Both the position numbers and the translations under genes were made by a program. Below, in pieces: positions 1 through 5,901 of a DNA stretch of 5,901 nucleotides. The notes under the pieces are model-generated. The model was not told the DNA's origin, searched no databases, and was given only the letters and a program-made list of their open reading frames with translations. Origin of the DNA: Porphyromonas sp. (GTDB lineage Bacteria > Bacteroidota > Bacteroidia > Bacteroidales > Porphyromonadaceae); contig JASBZJ010000120.1 of the NCBI GenBank assembly GCA_029983495.1, positions 1 to 5,901 of the forward strand, read 5' to 3'. Numbering within the stretch: the stretch's first letter is position 1; each line of letters opens with the position of its first letter.

Positions 1-24
1 GACACGCAGATCCCGCTCCTACAC
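1..24. repeat. Possible half of a REP-like hairpin cut by the window edge
   Basis: On the minus strand, positions 24-1 begin GTGTAGGAGCGGGATC and run off the window. The GTAG tetranucleotide followed by a GC-rich arm resembles REP elements known to be moved by RAYT (REP-associated tyrosine) transposases. In the visible part only two pairs of a putative stem can be seen (1-2 with 11-12, around an eight-base loop). The rest of the opposite arm would lie to the left. The local base composition is clearly more GC-rich than the flanking intergenic DNA. This is a resemblance only. Confidence 0.25.
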
Positions 25-103
25 TTGGGAACACGAGGTTAATTTGTTCAGGTTCATTTTTATTTTCGTCCTGATGAAAAGATCAAAACTTCGGAGTATT
101 TGT

Positions 104-169
104 TTGAGTTTACTTGATGATTTCTCATTTTGTTGTTGATTAAAATGGGAAATCATCAAATAAACTCAA
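104..169. repeat. Long near-perfect inverted repeat (28-bp arms, 10-base loop)
   Basis: The arms are 104-131 and 142-169. They match as reverse complements at 26 of 28 positions; the exceptions are 113/160 (a C-A mismatch on the plus strand) and 125/148 (a T-G wobble as plus-strand RNA). The spacer is 132-141. The arms are AT-rich and neither side is followed by a T-run, so this is not a classic intrinsic terminator. It lies about 35 bases beyond the sbcC terminator in non-coding DNA. It could be a dispersed intergenic repeat, a small non-autonomous element, or a hairpin that protects the 3' end of a transcript entering from the left. The structure is certain; the role is unknown. Confidence 0.85.
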
Positions 170-204
170 TTACAAGCTCTGTTCATTTAGGGGGGGGCTC
201 GCCC

Positions 205-245
205 AAAAAAATCCCCCAGAGCCTCAAAGAATGAAGCTCGGGGGG
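205..245 (-). terminator. Rho-independent terminator after sbcC
   Basis: Read on the minus strand, C5 (244-240) pairs with G5 (217-213), and GAGC (239-236) pairs with GCTC (222-219), with one unpaired base at 218. A wobble pair (235/223) and TCA/TGA (234-232 with 226-224) extend the stem, closing a five-base loop, TTCTT. The second arm is followed by one A and then seven T (211-205). This is the standard intrinsic terminator layout. It starts about 100 bases past the sbcC stop, so it probably ends the sufS-rnhB-sbcD-sbcC transcript. There is no T-tract on the other side, so it should work only for minus-strand transcription. Confidence 0.88.
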
Positions 246-346
246 AAGGTGAAAGGCAATATACTTTCTCTAAATCCCAACAAGTTTACTCTACTATAGC
301 CCTTTATTAGAGTGTCTGGACGCTTATTCCTTATTTTTCAAAGGCC

Positions 347-3300
347 TCATGATGTTTCGATTGATACTTTACTAAGCCCATTGCCACTTTTCTTTACAAC
401 AATGCGTACTGGAATTTGCTCAGTAAGCGAAGCAATATGAGAAATAATACCCACTTTACGCCCCGTTTTGTTGAGTTGTTGTAATGCAGCAAGAGCTGTT
501 GAAAGGGTGTTTTCATCGAGTGATCCAAAACCTTCATCAATAAAAAGAGATTCAATATTTAAGCTATATGACGAAATTTCGGATAGAGCAAGCGATAGAG
601 CAAGCGAAACAAGAAAACTTTCACCTCCCGACAAAGAGTGTACCGAACGGCGTTGCTCCATCATATCGAAATCTACAACTTCGAGTGCAAGCGACGAAGG
701 AACACGAACCAACTGATAGCGCGGAGCAAATCGCTTTAATTGCAAATTAGCAAAAATAACTAAGCGCGATAGCGTGAAGCCTTGTGCAAGTATATTGAAT
801 TTTTTCCCATCCTTCGATCCAAAAAGTGATGCCAACCGACACCATTTACCCTCCTCGGTTTGCGCTTGTTTAAGTTCCTCCTTTATAGCCTCTACCTGTT
901 TCAATAGGTCGTTAAAGGTGGTCTGTTTTACTTGTAAGGCAATTTGTTTTTGTTGGAGTTGGTTTAGTTCGGAGTTGGTTTCAATAAGTATTTGTTGATT
1001 GGTATTGTAATGCTGTTGTAGGTTGTCTGGGGCGATAGTCGAAAGAAGAGTATCGTTTTGTGCAAGGAACTCTTCGTAATAGTTTTTTCGTTCGATAAGA
1101 ATAGTTTGCGCATGATGAAGTTTATCACGTAGGGAAGTAAGTTTATCTTCTTCTTGTTTAATAGCTTCATTAGAAGAAAGAGCTATTTCCTCGGGTGATG
1201 CATTTATATCATTACATGCTTTGGTATAATTATTCTGAGATGATGCTAAAATAGTTTTTTTATCAGGGATAAATTTTGTTGTAAGTTCAGAATAACTTTG
1301 TTTTAGTTCGCTTAAAGTTGCTTCGTAGTGTGAAATGTTTTTTGCTGAGCTGTTGTAAAGAGTAGCGAGTTTTTCCTTTTCTTGTATATGCTTTGTTTCA
1401 AGTTTAGCCACACTTTTGCAACCTATAAGAGTTTCTATTTCCTGCTTTAACTGCAGGGTATTGGTATTAGTAGCTTCGATAAGCGATTGTAACGAAGTTC
1501 GGCGTTGTTCAAAGTTTCTTAGTTCAGTTTGTTTTTCTGATATTATCTTGGTATCTGCCTTTAATTTTTGTGTTACTTCTTGTTTTTCGCTGAGCTTTTT
1601 TAGCCACATGTTCTGTAGATTAAGTAATTCAGTTTGCCACAGTTCAAAATTTGTACTATTGGTAAGCTCTGTACCTGTAATTTGCTGAAAAATATAGGCT
1701 TGCTGTTGTAAGGTATTGCTCGAAGCAAGCTGTTTAGTTTTGAAATCGGTTTGTGAAGTATCGAGGGTCTGTTCCAACCGAATAATAGCATCAGTAAGTT
1801 GTTGTTGCTGTTGTTTAAGTTCCTTGCGTTTTTTTTCGAGTTCATCGGGTGTGATATCTAATGCTTCAAACAATTGTGTGGCAAAAGGGTGTGTGCGACT
1901 TCCACAAATGGGGCAGGGTTCACCTTGTTGTAACCCTTTACGAAGTTGAAAAATACTTTCGGGTAAAACCTTGTCGAGTTCGGTTAAGTTGTTGTTTACC
2001 AGTGTTAGGTTTTGTTTGTTAATTTCGAGTTGTTGGCGGGTTTGCTCTACTAGTGAGTAAGTACTCTCGAGGTCGTGTTGTTGGCTTGCGATAAGTTCTA
2101 GTTTAGCTATAAGTGTAGGGATGCTATTTATATTCTCTCCAATAGCATTGTGTGTGCTTATCCATTTTTCGAGAACCTCGTAGTCGTGTTGCTGATGTTT
2201 ATATTGTTCTTGTAAGTTTGTTATAATGTTACCAGTTTCAACAATTTGTTGTTTAAGCTCCTTTAGCTGATCTTGTAGTTGTTCTTTTTTTCCCTCATTT
2301 TGTTGTAATACTTCCTCCTTTATGCGAGCCTTATCGCGATGGTATTTGGTTTGCTCCCATTTTGTGTTTAACTCGTCGAGTTGTTGTTGCTGTTGCTTTA
2401 ATTGAACATTCAATTGTTCGAGGGTTTGTGTTGTTTGCTCAATGCGAAGTGTAATTTGCTTGTTTCTATTTTCTAAGTCAATTAAATCATTTTGTAGTAG
2501 GGTAAGTTTTTCGTTTTCGTGTTTTAACAACAACAGTTTACGCATCCGCTGTAGGTTTTGTTCTTTTTGCGGAAGAGTACTTGTTTCCTGTAGTGTGTTT
2601 TTTAGTTCTAGTTCAGCTTGTTGTAACCTACTTTGTTGCAGAATAAACTCCTTTATTATGGCAACCTTTTGTGTTAGTGTGGCTGCATCCTGTTGCTTTT
2701 GTTTTACTTGTTGTACTGTGGCATTAAGTTCAAGCTCTACTTGTTGGTACTCTTCATCGCTGGGAATTTGTTTTTTTTCTAGGTTTTTTTGAAGTCCTTC
2801 GAGTGTGTTTTGCTTTTCCTTATGTTGTTCGTATATGGCTTGCGACAATTGTTTATAAATGCCACTACCAGTAATGCGCATTAGTATATCGCTTTTTTCG
2901 TCATCGCGAGCCTTGAGAAAAGCTGAAAAATCGCCTTGAGCTAATACTACTGCACGAACGAACTGTTCGTAACTGAGTCCAATAATATGCTGAATTCGTT
3001 CTTTTACTTTGCTCCGTGTATCCTGAAATAGTTCACCTGTAGAATTATTGTAAAGTTGCATTTTTGCATCTTGTAATTTTCCTTTCGGATTGTTTCGGGC
3101 ACGGCGTACATCCCATCGAGCGGTATAGGTTTGCCCATGGATTGAAAAACCAACTTCAGCAAAACCTTTTGTAGCACCACGTGTTAGTAGTAGTTTAGTA
3201 TTTGTACTGGATTCAATGCTACCACTACTATCGAGGAACGTGTCGTTACGCCGGAGCGATGATTCGAAACGAGGAACTGCATCGAATAACGCTAAACAAA

Positions 3301-3448
3301 CAACATCCAACAGAGTTGATTTACCCGAGCCTGTAGAACCTGTAATTGCAAAGATATCCACTTCTCTTAAGGGAGAAGAGGTAAAATCCACTTCGAAAGG
3401 TGCCGATAATGAGGCAATATTTTCACCAGCTATACGTGTTATCTTCAT
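347..3448 (-). CDS. sbcC: Exonuclease subunit SbcC (Rad50-like SMC ATPase)
   Basis: This 1033-residue protein is the ATPase and DNA-tethering subunit of the SbcCD nuclease. SbcCD uses ATP to open and trim DNA ends, hairpins and palindromic structures in the cytoplasm. The N-terminal lobe has a Walker A motif GSTGSGKS at residues 37-44 (Lys43) and a Q-loop in VVLAQGDF (Gln171). Two long, Gln/Glu/Lys-rich coiled-coil arms follow, roughly 200-510 and 517-865. They are joined almost exactly mid-protein by a zinc hook, CPICG, with Cys512 and Cys515. The C-terminal lobe (from about 869) has the ABC signature LSGGE at 939-943, Walker B SLFIDE with Asp971/Glu972, a D-loop (GSLD, 975-978) and the H-loop His1004. 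Length matches the family (about 1050 in E. coli). The ATG lies 2 bases after the sbcD stop (TAA-TT-ATG), which suggests translational coupling, and the N-terminus MKITRI fits SbcC starts. The stop is TGA. Nothing looks broken. Function is inferred from family motifs, which are complete. Confidence 0.97.
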   Translation of the reverse strand: MKITRIAGENIASLSAPFEVDFTSSPLREVDIFAITGSTGSGKSTLLDVVCLALFDAVPRFESSLRRNDTFLDSSGSIESSTNTKLLLTRGATKGFAEVGFSIHGQTYTARWDVRRARNNPKGKLQDAKMQLYNNSTGELFQDTRSKVKERIQHIIGLSYEQFVRAVVLAQGDFSAFLKARDDEKSDILMRITGSGIYKQLSQAIYEQHKEKQNTLEGLQKNLEKKQIPSDEEYQQVELELNATVQQVKQKQQDAATLTQKVAIIKEFILQQSRLQQAELELKNTLQETSTLPQKEQNLQRMRKLLLLKHENEKLTLLQNDLIDLENRNKQITLRIEQTTQTLEQLNVQLKQQQQQLDELNTKWEQTKYHRDKARIKEEVLQQNEGKKEQLQDQLKELKQQIVETGNIITNLQEQYKHQQHDYEVLEKWISTHNAIGENINSIPTLIAKLELIASQQHDLESTYSLVEQTRQQLEINKQNLTLVNNNLTELDKVLPESIFQLRKGLQQGEPCPICGSRTHPFATQLFEALDITPDELEKKRKELKQQQQQLTDAIIRLEQTLDTSQTDFKTKQLASSNTLQQQAYIFQQITGTELTNSTNFELWQTELLNLQNMWLKKLSEKQEVTQKLKADTKIISEKQTELRNFEQRRTSLQSLIEATNTNTLQLKQEIETLIGCKSVAKLETKHIQEKEKLATLYNSSAKNISHYEATLSELKQSYSELTTKFIPDKKTILASSQNNYTKACNDINASPEEIALSSNEAIKQEEDKLTSLRDKLHHAQTILIERKNYYEEFLAQNDTLLSTIAPDNLQQHYNTNQQILIETNSELNQLQQKQIALQVKQTTFNDLLKQVEAIKEELKQAQTEEGKWCRLASLFGSKDGKKFNILAQGFTLSRLVIFANLQLKRFAPRYQLVRVPSSLALEVVDFDMMEQRRSVHSLSGGESFLVSLALSLALSEISSYSLNIESLFIDEGFGSLDENTLSTALAALQQLNKTGRKVGIISHIASLTEQIPVRIVVKKSGNGLSKVSIETS

Positions 3449-3450
3449 AA

Positions 3451-4659
3451 TTATTGGGATAGGCTATCGATTGTTTGCTGTAAAAGTTCTTCTAAATCCT
3501 TAGGTAAGGATTCCCCATCATGTGCTTCGGCATAAATAAGTTTGGCTACTTCGAGGGGGGAATAGTCGCTTATTGGGCGTAGAATTTTGTTTGTTTGCGT
3601 GTTGCTTGTTGTTGATGGCGATATTCGCTCGATTTGTATCTGTGCAAGTTTTACATATCGTGTAGAGAGTTTAGTTCGGAATTGCTCTAAAAGATCGGGG
3701 CGAGGTTCGTCACTTTGTAATACAAGTGATAGGTAGGGTGCCTTATTATCAATTTCTATTTGGGGGAGCTGTTCAATAAATTGGTTCAGCTCCTCTTCTG
3801 TACCACGCTTTTTTATTAATTCAGCTTCTTGCTCTAATGGAAGTAGCTGCGTATTAACTTGCCCTGTTGTAGCAAGGGTTACTTTAACAATACTATGTTT
3901 ATATGTAACCTCGGAAAACGACATGGGTATTAGGCTACCAGAATAACGTATACATGGGTTTGCCCCTAAAACTTGTGCTTTGTGTATATGCCCTAGGGCT
4001 ATATATTTAGCTTGTTGGGGTAAAGCATCGAGTGGGGTCACTTCATCGTTCCCCATAAGGATAGGACTCCCATTTTCTATATTTGCAGTAGTGGCACCCG
4101 AAACAAACAAGTGTGCCATTACAATAACGGGTAATTGCTTTTGTTGGGCATATTCCACAGCTTGTGCAAACAGTACTTTTTTTTCTTCGTTGGGGTTATC
4201 GGCATGGTTTAAGTTCCCCCAGCGAAGGAAGGGTATTGCCACACAATAAGCATGCGTAATACCTTTTTTATCATTAAGCGGAAAACATAGTTTTTCGAAA
4301 TCGATAGAACCATTCGGTGTACGCTCTATAGTAGAAACTACATGCACCCCCAACGAGGTTAGTATAGGTGAAGGAGCTTTAAGCCTATAGGGGGAATCGT
4401 GGTTACCTGCTGAAATAATTATTTGCAACCATGGATACTTATTACGAACCGAACTAAGAAATTGATAGTACAAAGCTTCGGCCTGTGTACTGGGGTTGGC
4501 ACTATCAAAAACATCGCCAGCAACAAGTAAAACATCAGCTTGCTCTTTTCCAATAATTTGCTCGAGTTTTTGCAGTGCATAGTGTTGCTCGTCAATTCTA
4601 TCCCAGCCAAAAAATTTGCTCCCTAAATGCCAATCGGCCGTGTGTAAGATTGTTAGCAT
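3451..4659 (-). CDS. sbcD: Exonuclease subunit SbcD (Mre11-like metallophosphoesterase)
   Basis: This 402-residue protein is the nuclease subunit of SbcCD, a two-metal (normally manganese) phosphoesterase. With SbcC it cuts hairpins and degrades double-stranded ends. The calcineurin-like phosphoesterase motifs appear in order: ADWHLG (Asp9, His11), AGDVFD (Asp49), AGNHDS (Asn86, His87, Asp88), a metal-binding histidine in VMAHLF (His183), and LGHIH (His224, His226). The region after about residue 270 fits the capping and SbcC-binding part of the family. Length agrees with E. coli SbcD (400). The ATG at 4659 puts the first catalytic motif at residue 9, as is usual for the family, so an earlier start is unlikely. 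It sits 43 bases after rnhB and 2 bases before sbcC on the same strand; the sbcDC pairing independently supports the call. No clear Shine-Dalgarno sequence precedes it. Confidence 0.97.
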   Translation of the reverse strand: MLTILHTADWHLGSKFFGWDRIDEQHYALQKLEQIIGKEQADVLLVAGDVFDSANPSTQAEALYYQFLSSVRNKYPWLQIIISAGNHDSPYRLKAPSPILTSLGVHVVSTIERTPNGSIDFEKLCFPLNDKKGITHAYCVAIPFLRWGNLNHADNPNEEKKVLFAQAVEYAQQKQLPVIVMAHLFVSGATTANIENGSPILMGNDEVTPLDALPQQAKYIALGHIHKAQVLGANPCIRYSGSLIPMSFSEVTYKHSIVKVTLATTGQVNTQLLPLEQEAELIKKRGTEEELNQFIEQLPQIEIDNKAPYLSLVLQSDEPRPDLLEQFRTKLSTRYVKLAQIQIERISPSTTSNTQTNKILRPISDYSPLEVAKLIYAEAHDGESLPKDLEELLQQTIDSLSQ

Positions 4660-4702
4660 ATGTAACTATGGCTTTAACAGTGGTAATGTTGAAGTGATTG
4701 AA

Positions 4703-5317
4703 TTAAAAGAGGCTAGGTTGTTGTAGAAGATGAATGAAGCTTTTGCGATGAAAAGGAGTAATACCATACTTTTCGATAGCTTGAAAGTGAGCTTTTGTAG
4801 GGTACCCTTTATTGCGATCCCAACCGTACTGAGGAAACTGCTCGTGTAAGCGTAACATGTATTCATCGCGGTAAGTTTTGGCTAGTACAGATGCTGCTGC
4901 AATAGACTGATATTTCCCATCACCTTTTACAAAGCATTGATGTGGTATATTGGGGTATGGTGTGAAGCGGTTGCCATCGATAATAAGCCTTTGTGGAGCA
5001 ATTTTTAAGGCTGCAATGGCACGGTGCATAGCAAGAAAGGAGGCATTGAGAATATTTATGCGGTCAATTTCCTCGCTACTAACAATACCTACAGCAAAAG
5101 CCAAGGCTACCTCCTCGATCTTTTTTCGTAGAAGTAGCCTTTTGGGGGGAGATAATTTCTTGGAATCATTAAGCCCTGTGATAGAGATATGCGGAGCAAG
5201 TATTACTGCTGCAGCATATACATCGCCAGCTAAACAACCTCTTCCAGCTTCATCGCAACCCGCTTCGATTAAACCATCGTCAAATGCTACACTTAATAAG
5301 GGTGCTTGGTTGTGCAT
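4703..5317 (-). CDS. rnhB: Ribonuclease HII
   Basis: This 204-residue enzyme cuts the RNA strand of RNA:DNA hybrids, and it nicks 5' of single ribonucleotides left in DNA by polymerases, which starts ribonucleotide excision repair. The family motif CDEAGRG gives the first two acidic residues (Asp22, Glu23) with the Gly25-Arg26-Gly27 backbone that reads the 2'-hydroxyl. Asp114 in IIDGNR and Asp133 in VKGDGK complete the DEDD metal-binding set. [12 protein letters not shown] (143-154) and the C-terminal [11 protein letters not shown]...[10 protein letters not shown] segment are typical of type 2, not type 1, RNase H. Full length for the family (about 200). The ATG at 5317 gives a short leader before the catalytic motif. 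It follows the sufS stop by 21 bases and precedes sbcD by 43 bases, so it is probably co-transcribed. No promoter is visible in either gap. Confidence 0.97.
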   Translation of the reverse strand: MHNQAPLLSVAFDDGLIEAGCDEAGRGCLAGDVYAAAVILAPHISITGLNDSKKLSPPKRLLLRKKIEEVALAFAVGIVSSEEIDRINILNASFLAMHRAIAALKIAPQRLIIDGNRFTPYPNIPHQCFVKGDGKYQSIAAASVLAKTYRDEYMLRLHEQFPQYGWDRNKGYPTKAHFQAIEKYGITPFHRKSFIHLLQQPSLF

Positions 5318-5338
5318 ACATATATTGGCAAAAGCAAT

Positions 5339-5901
5339 TTATTGGAGCAAGGCTAGCGAGCGATTGAGAGCTGTAATAAAAGCATCAATTTCCTGCTTTG
5401 TGTTGTACATAGCAAAGGAAGCTCGTAGGGTAGATGTTACTCCAAGCGACTCCATAAGTGGCTCGGCACAGTGGTGCCCCGAACGTAAAGCAAAACCTTG
5501 CTCATCGAGGAAGAGACCGAGGTCGTAAGGGTGGGCTTTATTCGGTAAAAATGAAATTACGGGATCCTTTGCTTGCGGAGTACCAATTAGTGTAATTCCT
5601 TCGGTAGTTCGAAGTTTTTCGAGTGCGTAACCAAGCAACTCTTGCTCGTGTTGATGGATACTATCAATACCGATACTATTTATATAGTCTACAGCAGTCG
5701 CAAGGGCAACACTACCTACAAAATTTGGGGTTCCCGCTTCGAATTTGTAAGGAATATCGGCAAAAGTAGTTCCCGTTACTTTTACATTCTGTATCATTTC
5801 ACCACCATAAAGGAATGGGGGCATTGCTTGCAGTAACTCTGTTTTTCCGTATAAAACTCCAATGCCGGTAGGTCCATACATTTTATGGCTCGAAAAAGTA
5901 T
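5339..5901 (-). CDS. sufS: Cysteine desulfurase SufS, C-terminal part (truncated by window edge)
   Basis: The frame stays open to the right edge, giving 186 residues, a little under half of a typical SufS of about 400. SufS is a PLP enzyme that takes sulfur from cysteine as an enzyme-bound persulfide, makes alanine, and passes the sulfur to iron-sulfur cluster assembly through SufE or SufU. The visible start, FSSHKMYGPTGIGVLYG, holds the PLP-binding lysine (codon at 5882-5884). The ATG just after it is internal, not the true start. The catalytic cysteine is in ALRSGHHCAEPLM (codon 5468-5470); the RxGHHCA form marks the type II, SufS-like group rather than IscS/NifS. A CsdA-like or general SufS-family paralogue cannot be excluded without the neighbours, since sufB/C/D would lie outside the window. 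It ends with TAA, 21 bases before rnhB. Confidence 0.93.
   Translation of the reverse strand, partial: TFSSHKMYGPTGIGVLYGKTELLQAMPPFLYGGEMIQNVKVTGTTFADIPYKFEAGTPNFVGSVALATAVDYINSIGIDSIHQHEQELLGYALEKLRTTEGITLIGTPQAKDPVISFLPNKAHPYDLGLFLDEQGFALRSGHHCAEPLMESLGVTSTLRASFAMYNTKQEIDAFITALNRSLALLQ

Larger units (their letters stand above)
1..346. other. Non-coding region downstream of sbcC
   Basis: No gene can be supported here. From right to left it contains about 100 bases of 3' untranslated sequence after sbcC (246-346) in which I see no structure, the intrinsic terminator, a run of eight G at 190-197, the long inverted repeat at 104-169, a small hairpin at 63-80 (arms 63-69 and 74-80, one G-T wobble), and the REP-like edge motif. 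Short open stretches exist at the left edge on both strands, but none has a start codon with supporting context. The next gene to the left lies outside the window, so whether this is a convergent or tandem junction is unknown. Confidence 0.7.

Noticed and set aside
1..82. Open minus-strand frame of about 27 codons at the left edge
   Set aside because: It follows a TGA, has no ATG and no upstream signals, and overlaps the REP-like motif. A gene starting here cannot be supported from the visible part.
2..139. Open plus-strand frame that could be the tail of a gene entering from the left
   Set aside because: It runs through the first arm of the inverted repeat and into its loop, has no recognisable protein sequence, and 46 open codons at an edge is within chance.
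2442..2792. 116-codon plus-strand frame very rich in Cys, Ser and Phe
   Set aside because: It is the complement of the Gln/Glu/Lys-rich coiled-coil codons of sbcC; the composition is explained entirely by that.
4660..4702. Possible promoter for sbcD in the 43-base gap
   Set aside because: No convincing Bacteroidota-type -7 TAnnTTTG with an upstream TTTG/TTG element was found, so no site is called.
4666..4866. 66-codon minus-strand frame overlapping the 3' end of rnhB and reaching toward sbcD
   Set aside because: It is out of frame inside the conserved C-terminus of RNase HII, and no independent start signal or motif is seen.
4950..5528. 192-codon open frame on the plus strand across rnhB and sufS
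   Set aside because: It is antisense to two well-supported genes and spans their junction. Its protein is rich in Ser/Ala/Arg with no recognisable motif, as expected for a shadow frame.
5879..5881. ATG at 5881 as the start of a short 180-residue protein
   Set aside because: The frame continues upstream with FSSHK, which carries the PLP-binding lysine directly before this methionine. The ATG is internal to a larger SufS.

Overview
The window reads as ordinary housekeeping DNA from a member of the Bacteroidota, most likely Bacteroidales-like. That assignment is an inference from AT-rich coding sequence, the lack of obvious Shine-Dalgarno sequences before the starts, and the general look of the proteins. 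No rRNA or other marker fixes it. Everything recognisable is on the minus strand, so transcription runs from high to low coordinates.

Layout in transcription order. From 5901 down to 5339 is the C-terminal part of a SufS-type cysteine desulfurase, whose N-terminal half lies beyond the right edge. After 21 bases comes rnhB (5317 to 4703, ribonuclease HII). After 43 bases comes sbcD (4659 to 3451, nuclease subunit), and after only 2 bases sbcC (3448 to 347, SMC-like ATPase subunit). About 100 bases past the sbcC stop, at 245-205, is a clear intrinsic terminator reading in the same direction. It closes what looks like one co-directional gene run. Positions 1-204 hold no supportable gene. They contain a long near-perfect inverted repeat (104-169), a small hairpin (63-80), and at the very edge a motif that resembles one half of a REP-like element.

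The genes link iron-sulfur cluster sulfur supply (SufS) with nucleic-acid maintenance. RNase HII removes ribonucleotides and RNA from RNA:DNA hybrids. SbcCD is the bacterial Mre11-Rad50 counterpart, which processes hairpins, palindromes and blocked DNA ends. sbcD and sbcC form a true functional pair; their link to rnhB and sufS is probably only shared transcription. All three complete genes carry the expected catalytic motifs and have normal lengths. I see no frameshift, insertion sequence, CRISPR array, RNA gene or undescribed system. The points worth a second look are the non-coding structures at 1-245, the gene order, and a repeated glutamine tract in the SbcC coiled coils.
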